NCBI RefSeq assembly: GCF_949987535.1
Contig: NC_080067.1
Coordinates: forward strand, 79,943,985-80,007,984
Origin: Balaenoptera acutorostrata
Taxonomy: Eukaryota > Chordata > Mammalia > Artiodactyla > Balaenopteridae
DNA length: 64,000 nucleotides
Direction: 5' to 3'
Within the stretch, counting starts at the first letter, position 1; each line of letters opens with the position of its first letter. The notes under the pieces were generated by a model that did no database searches, was not told the origin of the DNA, and saw nothing but the letters and a program-made list of their open reading frames with translations. Shown here in pieces: positions 1 to 11,232 of this stretch. A program made the position numbers and the translations under genes.

Positions 1-525
1 AGCAACTTTCAAATGTTTGATACAGTATATGGTATCTATATGGTATCTATAGTCACCATGCTGTACATTACATTTCCAGGACTTATTTATTTTATAACTG
101 GAAGTTTGTACCTTTTGATCACCTTCACCCATTTCACCCACCCCTCCCTCTGGCTACCCTCAATCTGTTCTCTATATTTATGAGTTTTGTTTTGTTTTTA
201 GATCCCATATGTAAGAGAGATAACACAGTATTTGTCTTTTCTCTGTGACTTATTTCACTTAGCATAATGCCCTCAAAGTTCATCCATGTTGGTGCACATG
301 GCTAGATTTCCTTCTTTTTTATGGCTGGATAATGTTCCATTGTGTATATATACCACATTTTCTTTGTCCAATCATCGTTGTCCATCTGATGGACACTTAG
401 GTTGCGTCCATGTTTTGGCTATTTTAAATAACACTGCAATGAACATGGGGGTCCAGATATCTTTTTGAGTTAGTGTTTTCCTTTCCTTCAGATAAATACC
501 TGGAAGTGGAACTGCTGGATTATTC
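1..525 (-). mobile_element. L1 3' end fragment
   Basis: Antisense L1 3'UTR and ORF2 end: 'agcaactttcaaatg', 'tcaccttcacccatttcacc', then antisense of the ORF2 C-terminus ('tccattgtgtatatatacca'). Its 3' end is cut by the window edge. Confidence 0.85.
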
Positions 526-2496
526 AGAATCTTAAGAATGAATGAAATTGGAATATCTCATGGTATTGGAACTATAGGAATGAATTCTTAAATTTTGGTT
601 AACTGACTGCCTGTGTGCTTAGCTCTCGGTTCTTTTTAGCTTTTGTGCTGTTTGTACTTGTGAAATTTGAAAGTGATTAAAGTCAAGATTTCATGAAGGA
701 TATACATTTATCATGAATAATATGCATATATGTGAAATATGCATGACTATATTAACACACAGAAACAAAGTGTAGAAGATTATAACTTTTTATTGTTAAG
801 TGATTATATGACAGGAAAGTATATTTAGTTACTGTGAGATGTCTAGGCTCACTTTTGGAATGCATGATGCTTTTTCTTTTGTGGTTTAAGACTAACCATA
901 TAAAATTATCAATAACTTGGCAGGGCTATTTTGATATGACTTAAGGAAGCAAGATAAAATAATATTTCATGTAGCCAGAGGTCAGTCTTCTGACATCCTC
1001 AACTCTTTGAAACCCAGTCTTAATTGAATTAAAAAGTGAAACAGGTTTCTTAACACTGTCATAAAGCCATATACTTTACTCCTATACTTTGATTCAGGAC
1101 CCTATTATCCCTTACTTAGGGTATTATTTACTGGTTATATAATTTTCAAACTAGAATCTGTTGGAAGCACAAATGAAAAAAGTTATCAGGGGAAGTTTAA
1201 CAGGAAATGGCAACTGACAGCATAGGACAGTCAAAGATTTGAAAAGTTAACATGCAGACTAAGCTGTATTACTTCCTAGTAACATAATCATAGTTACAGT
1301 GACTTTAAGTCATCCAGGAAAGCACAGTCTGTTTAAGCAAAGAACTGTAAGATACAGTGGTGAACAATTTCAAGGAAAATAGCTAAAATTTTTTTTAAAA
1401 TGCTTAAGTATCTGGAAAATTCAGTTATGTGGAACTCTTCCCCAAGGATGCAGATATGTAACACATTACTGCATTTACATACTGACACATCTCTTTACTT
1501 AAATGAGGCTTGTTCGAAGCTAATCCTTCAGCCTACCTCTCAATCGAATTTATCCCCTTGTCCTCTATGACACTGACCAAACAATTTTATCCATTGTCCT
1601 GCATTGCTCCTTCTTCCCTGGCTTCTTCCTGTGAGGCCCAAAGCTCTAGACTTTAAAAACAGCAACAATAATGAAAACTAACCTAAATCCTTTCCCCTTA
1701 AAAACAGTTTACACTCAAACTGCCTCCATTTCCTTAACCCTCATTTATTGCTCAACCCATGACAGTTGGCTCTGTCCTTACCAAGGATATGAGTTAAAAA
1801 TGATGAATGTTTTTAGATTCCTATTCCAGTTGATATCTCTGCAAGTGTATCTGTTATTATTCTTTTCTTGGCTTTTTTGACATTACCTTCTCTTGGTTTC
1901 TCCTTTATTGCTCTGTCGTCTAATTTCTCCTTTTTCATTTCTTTGGTTTCTTTGGCTCTTTTCCTTTAGAAGCTGATGTGATACTTCATCATCTTCTGTT
2001 CTTAAGCTCATGTTTTCTGTTTGTTATCTCAGTCTTTTCCATGGCCTCAACAGCTCTCTCTGTAACTTGAGAGCCGTAAATTCAAGTGCTTACCTGTAAT
2101 TTGCTACTATCCCGTTTTAAAAAATGAAGATTTCAGGTTATGTCTTAGGGAGTGGTTGAAATTTAGTAAAGACTGTGCTTCAAACCCTGGGCTTTGGCTT
2201 TGCAGACTTAGAAAATTAATTAGCATAATGTTTTTCAAGGTTTATAAATGTTGTCGCATGTATCGTTACTTTATTCCTTTCTGTGGCTGAATAATACTCC
2301 ACTTATGTGTATACCATGTTTTGCTTATCTCTTCATCAGTTGATGGTCATTTGGGTTGTTTCCATTTTGTGGTTATTATGAATAATGCTGCTTTGAACAT
2401 TTGTGTTCTAGTTTTGTGTGGACATATGTTTTCATTTCTCTTGGATATATACCTGGGAGTGGAATTGCTGGGTCATATGGTAACTGTTTAACTCTT

Positions 2497-2831
2497 TTTT
2501 TAAAATTTATTTTATTTTTGGGTCTTCGTTGCTGCACGCAGGCTTTTCTCTGGTTGCGGCGAGTGGGGGCTACTCTTCGTTGCTGTGTGCAGGCTTCTCA
2601 TTGCAGCGACTTCTCTTGTTGTGGAGCATGGGCTCTAGGCGCACGGGCCTCAGTAGTTGTGGCACATGGGCTCAGCAGTTTTGGCTCACGGGCTCTAGAG
2701 CGCAGGCTTGGCAGTTGTGGTGCACAGGCTTAGTCACTCCGTGACATGTGGGATCTTCCTGGACCAGAGCTCGAACCCGTGTCCCCTGCATTGGCAGGCA
2801 GATTCCCAACCACTGCACCACCAGGGAAGCC
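2497..2831 (-). mobile_element. CHR-type SINE, long form
   Basis: Head (ccaccagggaagcc) at the right, A/T-rich tail at the left. Target repeats actgtttaact(c/t)tt at 2483-2496 and 2832-2845. It splits the older L1. Confidence 0.93.
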
Positions 2832-3794
2832 ACTGTTTAACTTTTTGAGGAACTGTCAGACCATCTTCCAAAGCTGCTGCACCATTTTACCTTCTTATCA
2901 GCAGTGTGTTAGGGTTTTAATCTCTTCACCTTCTCATCAACACTTGTTATTGTCTGTCTTTTTGGTTTTAGCCATCCTAGTGGGTATGAAATGGTGGTGG
3001 TGGCACATTGTGGTTTTGAATTGCATTTCCCTGATGACTAATAATGTTGAGTATCTTCATGTACTTACTGGTCATTTGTATTACCTTCTTTGGAGAAATG
3101 TCTGTTCAGAGGTTTTGGCCATTTTTTTTTTAATTGAACTATAGTTGGTTTACAATATTGTGCTAGTTTCAGGTATACAGCAAATGTCAGATATATATAT
3201 ATGTATATATATATATATCAGATTCTTTTCCATTATAGGTTATTACAAAACATTGAATATAGTTCCCTGTGCTATGCGGTAGGTTCTTGTTGTTTATTTT
3301 ATGTATAGTAATTTGTATCTGTTAATCCCAAACTCCTAATTTATCCCTACCCCCTTCCCCTTTGATAATCATAAATTTGTTTTCTATGTCTGTGAGTCTA
3401 TTTCTGTTTTGTAAATAAGTTCATTTGTATCTTTTTTTAGATTCCACATATAAGTGATATCATATGATATTTGTTTTTCTCTGCCTGACTTACTTCACTT
3501 AGTATGATAATCTCTAGGTCCATCCATGTTGCTGCAAATGGCATTATTTTTTTGTATGGCTATGGCTGAGTAGTATTCCATTGTATATATATATATGTAT
3601 ATATATACCACATTTTCTTTATCCATTCATCTGTTGATGAACATTTAGGTTGCTTCCATGTCTTGGCTATTGTAAATAGTGCTGCTGTGAACATTGGGGT
3701 GCATGAATCTTTTTGAGTTAGAGTTTCGTCTTTTCCGGATATATGCACAGGAGTGAGATTGCTGGATCATATGATAACTCTACTTTTAGTTTTT

Positions 3795-4244
3795 TTAAAA
3801 ATAAATTTATTTTTGGCTGTGTTGGGTCTTCGTTGCTGTGTGCAGGCTTTCTCTAGTTGTGGCTAGTTGGGGCTACTCTTCGTTGTGGTGTGCGGGCTTC
3901 TCATTGCGGTGGCTTTTCTTGTTGCGGAGCACAGGCTCTAGGTGCACGGACTTCAGTAGTTGTAGCACGTGGGTTCAGTAGTTGTGGCTCACGGGCTGTA
4001 GAGTGCAGGCCCGGTAGTTGTGGCTCATGGGCTTAGTTGCTCCGTAGTATGTGGGATCTTCCCGGGCCAGGGCTCGAACCCGTGTCTCCTGCATTGGCAG
4101 GCAGATTCTTTTCTTGTTTGTTTTTTTTATTTTTTTTTATTTTTTTGGTGCCGAAACCCGGGAGGCAGGCAGATTCTTAACCACTGCACCACCAGGGAAG
4201 TCCCGGCAGGTGGATTCTTAACCACTGTGCTACCAGGGAAACCC
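3795..4244 (-). mobile_element. CHR-type SINE, long form, with a duplicated head and inserted tRNA piece
   Basis: Target repeats ctacttttagttttt (3780-3794) and ctatttttagttttt (4245-4259) bound the whole unit. Inside, the 40-nt SINE head occurs twice (4164-4204 and 4205-4244), and the tRNA-Phe fragment with its tail (4111-4163) interrupts the body. Confidence 0.9.
4111..4163 (-). pseudogene. retroposed 18-nt 3' end of tRNA-Phe with A-rich tail, inside a SINE
   Basis: On the - strand, TCCCGGGTTTCGGCACCA (4163-4146) equals the last 18 nt of mature tRNA-Phe, including the CCA added after transcription. An A-rich tail of about 35 nt follows (4145-4111). Perfect 15-bp direct repeats ggcaggcagattctt at 4096-4110 and 4164-4178 enclose it. 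The 5' border falls just after tRNA position 58. The alternative is a template-switch chimera covering 4111-4204, with SINE head 4164-4204 joined to the tRNA piece; its direct repeats would then be 4096-4110 and 4205-4219 with two mismatches. An LTR-element primer-binding site was considered, but no LTR is present. Confidence 0.75.
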
Positions 4245-4520
4245 CTATTTTTAGTTTTTAAAGGAACCTCTGTACTGTACTCCATAGTTGATACACCAAC
4301 GTACATTCCCACCAACAGTGTAGGAGGATTCCCTTTTCTCCACACCCTCTCCAGCATTTATTATTTGTAGACTTTTTGTTGATGTCCTTTGGCCATGTTT
4401 AATTTGGATTTTGGGGGGTTTTTTTGAGTTGTAAGGGTTCTTTATGTATTCTGCATACAATTTCCTTATCAGATATATGATTTGCAAATATTTTCTCCTG
4501 TTCTGTGGGTTGTCTTTTCA

Positions 4521-4642
4521 CTTTTTTTTTTTTGCCATGCCACGTGGTTTGCCAGATCTTATTTCCCCGACCAGGGATTGAACCCAGGCCCATGGCAGTG
4601 AAAGCACTGAGTCCTAACCACTGGGCTGCCAGGGAATTCCCA
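4521..4642 (-). mobile_element. short CHR-type SINE
   Basis: About 120 nt: tRNA-like head plus 'gccacgtgg...gatctta' body and a T-run tail. Target repeats tcttttca at 4513-4520 and 4643-4650. It lies in the older L1. Confidence 0.88.
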
Positions 4643-4963
4643 TCTTTTCAATTTCTGGATGAAATTACTTTCAGCACAGAAGCTTTTAATTTTTATGAAG
4701 CCCAGTCTGTTTTTCTTTTGCTTATACTTGGTGTCACATTTAAGAAATCATTGCCAAGTCCAAGGTCACAAAGATTTGCTCATATGTTTTTGTCTAAGAG
4801 TTTTATATTTTAGCACTTACATTTAGGTCTCTGATCCATTATTACTTTATTTTTCTTTATGATTAATTTTATTTTTTCTTATGTGAAATAGCTGCTTATA
4901 TCTTTTATTTTTCTATTAATATTTTCTCAATATTTTTATTAATATACTTGAAGTCTATTTTAA

Positions 4964-5333
4964 GTACTTATTTGTTTTTAATTACGTCGGTGTTTGTTTA
5001 TTTATTTATTTAATTTTTGGCTGCATTGGGTCTTCGTTGCTGTGAGTGGGCTTTCTCTAGTTGCAGCGAGCAGGGGCTACTCTTCGTTGCGGTGCAACAG
5101 GCTTCTCATTGCGGTGGCTTCTCTTGTTGCAGAGCACGGGCTCTAGGCGTGCGGGCTTAGGTATTTGTGGCATGTGGGCGCTGTAGTTGTGGCTCGCGGG
5201 CTCTAGAGCTCAGGCTTAGTAGCTGTGGCGCATGGGCTTAGTTGCTCCACGGTGTGTGGGATTTTTCCGGACCAGGGCTCGAACCCGTGTCCCCTGCATT
5301 GGATTCTTAACCACTGTGCCACCAGGGAAGTCC
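4964..5333 (-). mobile_element. CHR-type SINE, long form, with extra 3' sequence
   Basis: A 16-bp target repeat ttgaagtctattttaa at 4948-4963 and 5334-5349. About 28 nt of CpG-containing non-SINE sequence (4964-4991) lies between the tail and the left repeat. This may be 3'-transduced sequence. Confidence 0.92.
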
Positions 5334-5879
5334 TTGAAGTCTATTTTAAAATATTCCATACTAATTAATTTTTTAATATCAATAATGCTTTAAACTACTT
5401 TGATAAAAGAGGGATATACAGTGAAATGTTTACTTTACGTACTTGTCCCAGCCACCCAGCTTTCCTCCCTGGAGGCACTATCTTTTACTGATTTCTTCAC
5501 TATAGTTTCAGATTTATATTAGTTTTTTTTTGTTGTTTTTTTTTATATTAGTTTTTTATATAACAAATATATAACTACATATAATATATTTTAATTTTGT
5601 ATGGTTAGGTATTTTGTATACTTGCTGCAAAGATTTTCCATAGTCTTTGTATTTTAATTTATTACCTTTTTCCAGGCATATAGAAAACTTGTATAAGTCA
5701 GACTCTTACTCTTTTTTTCTTTCACTTCAAATTATAGAAAATTATTTTTATGAATATTTGTTTTCATTTAGTTTTAAGATGATTTGGTGGTTTTATGTTT
5801 AATTTATGTTTAATTATGTTAATTATAATTAATTATGTTTAATTTTAATCCACCTGGAGTTTATTTAGAAATATATGAG

Positions 5880-6610
5880 GTAGTGTGTTACAAATTATCC
5901 GCAAATTAAACAGCAGCGTTTTTTTTTTTTTTTTAAGATTTTTTTTTTTTGATGTGGACCATTTTTAAAGTCTTTATTAAACTTGTTACAATATCGCTTC
6001 TGCTTTATGTTTTGATTTTATGGCCCTGAGGCATGTGGGATCTTAGCTCCCTGACCAGGGATCGAACCTGCACCCCCTGCATTGGAAAGGGGAGTCTTAA
6101 CCACTGGACCACCAGGGAAGTCCCAGCAGCGTTTTTTTGTCTCACAGTGTCTGTGGGTCAGTAATGTCTGTGCAGCATTGCTGGGTGATCTGGCTCTGGG
6201 TCTTCCACAAGGCTACAGTCATCTTGAGGCTCAGCTGGGAAGGATCCACTTCCTGGCTCATTCTTGTGGCTCTTGGCACAATTCAGTTCTTTTGGCCTGT
6301 TGGAAACAGACCTCAGTTCCTCATGAACTGACCACTGGTGGTGGCCTCCTTTGGTTCCTGGCCACATGGGCCTCTCCACAGAGCATCTTACTACTTGGCA
6401 GCTTGTTTCATCAGAGTGAGGAAGTGAGAAGAGAGTGCTAGCAAGAAGGAAGTCACAATCTTTCGTAACCTAGGCATGGAAGTGAAGTCACATCACTTTT
6501 CACTAATCATTAGAAGAAAGATGAGGTTCAGCCCACACAAAGGTGTGAATACCAGCAGGTGGGGATCAATGCAAGCCATGCAAGAAGGTGCCTGTCGTAA
6601 ATGTTAGTAT
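5880..6610 (-). repeat. old dispersed mammalian repeat, family not assigned
   Basis: Wording such as 'tctcacagtgtctgtgggtc', 'gccacatgggcctctccaca' and 'gaagtcacaatctttcgtaa' is that of an old LTR-like repeat common in mammals. It is split by the SINE at 5926-6123. Strand uncertain. Confidence 0.45.
5926..6123 (-). mobile_element. CHR-type SINE, variant with 'gtggaccatttttaaagtc' tail
   Basis: tRNA-like head and a body ending in the conserved 'aatggtccacatc' tail on the - strand. Perfect repeats cagcagcgttttttt at 5911-5925 and 6124-6138. It splits an older dispersed repeat. Confidence 0.92.
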
Positions 6611-7054
6611 GAATGGACTCAAGATTGTCATCTATGATTGAGATAGATTTGACAAGTACACAGTTGGAAGTAAAGCTGAGAGTTGGAGGCTGAATTTGAC
6701 TGTTGGGGAATAAGAGGAGCTACTTGGAGATCAGTTGCAGTGACCTAGACATGAGCTAATAAAGGGAAGGTGTTAGTAGGCTGGAAAAGAAGGAAATCAT
6801 TAGAGGAAGAGTGACAGACCTTGGTGGTTGATTAGGTGATTGGGTAGAAGGTAGTAGTGAGGGAAGGAAGTAAAAATTGACTTCAGTTATCCAGAATAAA
6901 ACTTTGAAAAGTCTATAGGAGAAACAGATTTGGGGGAGGCAAATGATGCATTTGCTTTTAGGTATGTTCAGCTTAAGTTGCCAGAATGTTTAAGTGACCT
7001 TAGAGATATGGTGCATTAGAAATGTAGATAATTGCCTTTGTAGTATCCAGAATG

Positions 7055-7213
7055 TTTTCACTTCTGTTATCACATTTAATCCTCTTGGACAAAGATAGGG
7101 CATCTAGGGCTTCGTTATCCCCATTTTACAGTTGAAGAAAACGGAAATCAAAATGAGTTGGCCAAGGTTATATAGCTAGTAAGTGAAAGAACTTTTATTC
7201 CTAGGTAGTTATT
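7055..7213 (-). repeat. MIR
   Basis: Antisense MIR core: 'cacatttaatcctcttggac', 'tatccccattttacagttga', 'atatagctagtaagtg'. Confidence 0.8.
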
Positions 7214-8421
7214 TGCATAAAGATATTAAAAGTAGATGAGCTCTCTAAAGGAATGAATAATTATTGATAAATAATTAGTTTAGAACATGGTGGTAGTGTT
7301 TTAACTCATGCAACAAATACTTTTGAGTGTTTACCATGTGTGAAGCCCTCTGTTAGTTAATTTCCAAATTAACGTGTGCTCTCAGAACAATGAAAGTAGG
7401 GACCCCAAGGCTTGGTTTGGGAGGGTCATGAAAAAGAATCAGAAAAGGGAAGAGCCTCAACTACATTTGCAAAATGTGTCATGACAGACTTTTTTAAAAC
7501 CAAAGCTGAGATGTGAATTTATTAGATTAGCCTTAAATTTTCTTCTTTCCAGAGTAATTTATACTCATATGATGTATATTCACCGTTTAAAAATAGATTT
7601 CTTTTTTTTTAGATTTCTTAATTCTAGATCCTTCCTTCCTTTTTCATAGTAATGTTCAAAGTTTATAAAATGTGTGTGTTTCCATTATTTTTCTTCATGT
7701 CAGCTTTCAGAAAAATTTTCAAATCTGCAAATCTGCCACTTGTTTATTTAAAATGGACAGATGAGAACTACCCAGAGGAGGAACCGAGAAGCAAATTGGG
7801 GTGTATGATGGGCCTGCTTTTTCCTGTTTTGGGCTCTGTGCTAGCTAACCTCTGTTAACAAACAGACAGATCTCTTTTCCTCATCATCAGATAGTATGCA
7901 TTTCAGTAAATGGGTAGAAGTCTGCAAATGTATAGTATAGAAATAATTTTTGTGGTCAGACCTGGTATCTTCCACTCTAAATACTCTGTTACAGGGAAAA
8001 GTACCCATTTGCAAATGGGGAAATGACATTTGCCTAAATATAACCTAATGTTTGCTGTCTTTGAGAGTTTACCACTTCTTTTGAGGTTGATTTGAAGAAA
8101 AAGTCATAAATGTTTGCTTTTTTCTCTGTAGGGGTTAAAGGGAAGTTGGATATATATTTCTATACCCTAGATTTTGTTTTCCTATCTGAAATCTGCTACA
8201 GATGATAATAAAAACAAGGGAAAGACAACTTACAGGCATGAAACTGAAAATAGTAAAATACTGTACCAAAAATCTAGTGAGAACTCTACCAAGCCTTGAA
8301 CAAGATTTTGGTTTGTTATGGTATGCTGTGATTTCTTATAGTTCTGCTTTACGAGTTTAAATATAATCCATTTGAGTTCATATTTTCCTAGAAGTGATAC
8401 TGTATTAAAACTATACAAAAA

Positions 8422-8628
8422 GGGGACTTCCCTCATGGTCCAGTGGGTAAGACTCCACGCTCCCAATGCATGGGGCCCGGGTTCAATCCCTGGTTGGAGA
8501 ACTAGATCCCACATGCATGCCGCAACTAAGGAGTCCGCATGTCCACAACTAAAAGATCCCACATGCTGCAACAAAGATCCCATGTGCAGCCTAAATAAAT
8601 AAATAAATAAATATTTTAAAAAACAAAA
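8422..8628 (+). mobile_element. CHR-type SINE, intermediate form
   Basis: Starts ggggacttccctcatggtcc; tail of AAAT repeats. Diverged repeats aactatacaaa (8409-8419) and aactacgcaaa (8629-8639) flank it. Confidence 0.9.
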
Positions 8629-8790
8629 AACTACGCAAACAACTTAATGTTAGAACATACAAATTAGTTTTTTTTTTTAGTATTTTCTGAATAAGTCATG
8701 TAATTTAGGTCCCAGAGGTAATTGTCCATCAAATAGACTTGTGGGAAATTATGTCTTTTGTTTTTGGTTTTGAATATAGTAGAGATAGCA

Positions 8791-8828
8791 GGGCCCATGG
8801 TGTAATGGTTAGCACTCTGAACTCTGGA
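8791..8828 (+). pseudogene. 5' half of tRNA-Gln, tailless retropseudogene
   Basis: GGGCCCATGGTGTAATGGTT followed by AGCACTCTGAACTCTGGA matches the 5' 36 or so nt of tRNA-Gln(CUG) with few changes, through the D arm to the anticodon loop, where it stops. The 3' half, T arm and CCA are missing and there is no A-tail. Direct repeats atagtagagata (8776-8787) and atagtggagaata (8830-8842) flank it closely. It cannot fold into a tRNA. Confidence 0.6.
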
Positions 8829-9239
8829 AATAGTGGAGAATATTCTTGATGTAAATTATACTACTTTGAGAGAGGGAAAATCTTTCCTAGCTAAGAATCT
8901 TCCACTGTACTGATTTTGTTTAATAAAATGATTTGTGTCCAGACTTGTTCAGGTTTAACTTAAAACTAAATTGCCTGATTGAACAGTCACATTAGTGTTT
9001 TGGCATTACCATCTGGGTTTTAGGACAATTTATAGAGTAGTTTAGTTTGCTGGTGAAAGAAAGGATTTTCTTTTTGGTTAATTAGGTATTGTAACAAAAC
9101 ATGATTTCCCACCTGGAGTTTCCCTGTACTTGAGTTTGGCTGCCATTGCAGTTTGCTTCCATTGCTACTATTGAGGTTGGCTGGAAGGTCCCTGGAGGGG
9201 TAGACTGAAGTGTATGGTTGCTACTGGCTGTAGCTGGAA

Positions 9240-9360
9240 ACCTTAGTCAGAGGGATAGAAGGGAGAGAAAAAGAAAAGGAACAGGGACAGAAAAAGGACA
9301 TAGCAAAGAGAGACAGAGGGAGAGAGAGGGAGTGAGGGAGGGAAGAAAGGGACAGAATGA
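9240..9360 (+). repeat. purine-rich (GA) low-complexity tract
   Basis: About 120 nt almost only A and G on the + strand (gagagagggagtgagggagg). It may form triplex DNA. A chance reading frame runs through it but is not a gene. Confidence 0.9.
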
Positions 9361-9755
9361 AAATTACATAAATGGTGAGATGAAATGCCACCAATGTTGC
9401 TTCTGGAACAGGTTTCCTAACCTTAATAGAGGCCTTTTTAATATACTGCCTGAGCCTATACCCTCAATTCTATAAAGAATTACTTGTTTAACAATTTTGT
9501 AGATGTTGCACATTATAACTAACATAAATGAAAAGTATTTTTAATTTAATTTTGGGGAATAGGTAATATGTTCACTTGATCCAAAAAAATATTGAAAGGT
9601 GTGTAATGAAAATCTTCCTTCCACCCGATCCTCCACCTGCTCAGGACTCCTTCCACCTAAAAATAGAGGGTACACACTCGTGGCTTCCTGTGTGTGCTTT
9701 CAGAGATTTTTTTAAAAAGAATTAAGTAAATACAATATACATTTGCCCCCCCCCC

Positions 9756-10058
9756 TTTTTTTTTTAAATTTTTAATTAATTAATTTATTTATTTTTGGCT
9801 GTGTTGGGTCTTCGTTTCTGTGTGAGGGCTTTCTCCAGTTGCGGCAAGCGGGGGCCACTCTTCATCGCGGTGCGCGGGCCTCTCACTATCACGGCCTCTG
9901 TTGTTGCGGAGCACAGGCTCCAGATGCGCAGGCTCAGTAGTTGTGGCTCACGGGCCCAGTTGCTCTGCGGCATGTGGGATCTTCCCAGACCAGAGCTCGA
10001 ACCCGTGTCCCCTGCATTGGCAGGCAGATTCTCAACCACTGCGCCACCAGGGAAGCCC
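9756..10058 (-). mobile_element. CHR-type SINE, long form
   Basis: Head at the right (ccaccagggaagcccc), AT-rich tail next to a C-run at 9746-9755. The last bases of the head are part of the 157-bp duplication that follows. Confidence 0.92.
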
Positions 10059-10359
10059 CCACTCTTAATTTTATCACAAATGGTATAATACTATGTGTGT
10101 GTGTGTGTGTACACACACACATACACACACACACACACACATATATGTATGTAATAGTAGTTCAGGCTGCCATAACAAAATACTGTACTCTGGACGGCTT
10201 AAACAAGGGAAGCCCCCACTTTTAATTTTATCACAAATGGTATAATACTATGTGTGTGTGTGTGTGTGTACACACACACACACACACACACACATATATG
10301 TATGTAATAGTAGTTCAGGCTGCCATAACAAAATACTGTACTCTGGACGGCTTAAACAA
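10050..10359 (+). repeat. 157-bp tandem duplication across a SINE head, a TG/CA microsatellite and an LTR edge
   Basis: Copy 1 (10050-10206) and copy 2 (10207-10359) both run from 'gggaagcccccact' to 'ctggacggcttaaacaa'. They differ by one base near the start and by the CA-repeat length. Being this similar, the duplication is recent, or an assembly effect. Confidence 0.95.
10093..10145. repeat. (TG)n(CA)n microsatellite, first copy
   Basis: A TG run passes into a CA run, giving an inverted-repeat microsatellite that can form a hairpin. The second copy is at about 10251-10297. Confidence 0.95.
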
Positions 10360-10737
10360 CAGATTTATTTTCTCACGGTTGGTGGAGGCTGGAAGTTGTG
10401 AGATCAGGGTGCCAGCATTGTCAGGTTGTGGTGAGGGAGTCTTGCAGGTGTGCAGATGACCTTCTCTTCACTGTGTGCTCACATGGCAGAGGGGTGGGCT
10501 GGGGGTGCTTCTCACTGTGTGCTCACATGGCAGGGGGGTATGGCGGGGAGGGAGAGAGGTTGAGAGAGAGAGGCGTGAGAGAGCTCTCTGGTTTTTCTTG
10601 TAAGGGCACATCTCATCATAAGGGCCCCAGTCTGTACCTAAGCATCTTCCAAAGGCTCCATCTCTAAATACCATCACATGGGGCGTTAGGACTTCAACAT
10701 ACGAATTTTGTAGGGACACAATTCAGTCCACCTTTAT
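10305..10737 (-). mobile_element. MLT1-like LTR (MaLR)
   Basis: On the - strand it begins near 'ggactgaattgtgtccctac' and ends 'ttgttatggcagcctgaa', the pattern of MLT1-type solo LTRs. It has AATAAAT near the polyadenylation position. Its 3' end is part of the 157-bp duplication. Confidence 0.75.
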
Positions 10738-11232
10738 AATAAGTTCCCTGTCGATGGACATTTAATTTGTTTCCGAAATTGTGCTGTTATAAATAATGAT
10801 GCAGTGAATAACCTTCTGCACATTTCACAAGCATATGAATATATCTGTGGGAAAAATACCCAGGAGTCGGAATTACTGAGTCAATTTGTAATTTTGATAG
10901 TAGTTATCAGATTTCTCCTCATTGGGGTGTACAGTGGCAATGATTGAGTGCTTATTTCCCATCAGCCTCATCAGTGTAATGTGTTATTAGATTGGCAAAA
11001 ATCTAAAAGTTTAATAGGTTAAAAAATGGTACTTTAGTGTAGTTTTAATTTGATTCTTTTTTTTTTATTATGAGTGAGGTTTTAGTATTAAATTCTGAGT
11101 GGGATTTTTTTTCCAGAAAAATTTAACAGGTTTATTTATGATTATAATAAAGTTGAACTGCTGAAACTTGTTGACTGAAACATTCTGAGTTGCATTAATG
11201 CTTTATGTCCCCACATTTATATTAAAAATTCA

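Larger units (their letters stand above)
3123..4387 (-). mobile_element. younger 5'-truncated L1 nested in the older one
   Basis: Starts with the L1 3' end (antisense 'ttgaactatagttggtttac') and (AT)n in the 3'UTR. Repeat tttggccat at 3114-3122 and 4388-4396. It contains the SINE with the tRNA-Phe insert. Confidence 0.85.
2237..4835 (-). mobile_element. older L1 ORF2 end, in four pieces
   Basis: Pieces 2237-2482, 2846-3122, 4397-4520 and 4651-4835 line up as one antisense L1 segment. They are separated by a SINE (2497-2831), a younger L1 (3123-4387) and a short SINE (4521-4642). Confidence 0.82.
9540..10990 (-). mobile_element. old L1 fragments around SINE and LTR
   Basis: Old antisense L1-like sequence at 9540-9745 and 10740-10990 ('gatggacatttaatttgttt', 'tatctgtgggaaaaataccc'). 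It is interrupted by the SINE, the duplicated segment and the MLT1-like LTR. Confidence 0.5.

Noticed and set aside
4141..4165. Retroviral primer-binding site for tRNA-Phe
   Set aside because: The 18-nt match would fit, but there is no LTR or retroviral sequence nearby. An A-rich tail and direct repeats flank it inside a SINE.
9218..9475. 85-codon frame rich in Arg, Glu and Lys
   Set aside because: It comes from the purine-rich tract; no family match and no splice context.
9934..10225. Reading frames with runs of His-Thr and Cys-Val
   Set aside because: They are translations of the TG/CA microsatellite and SINE, not genes.
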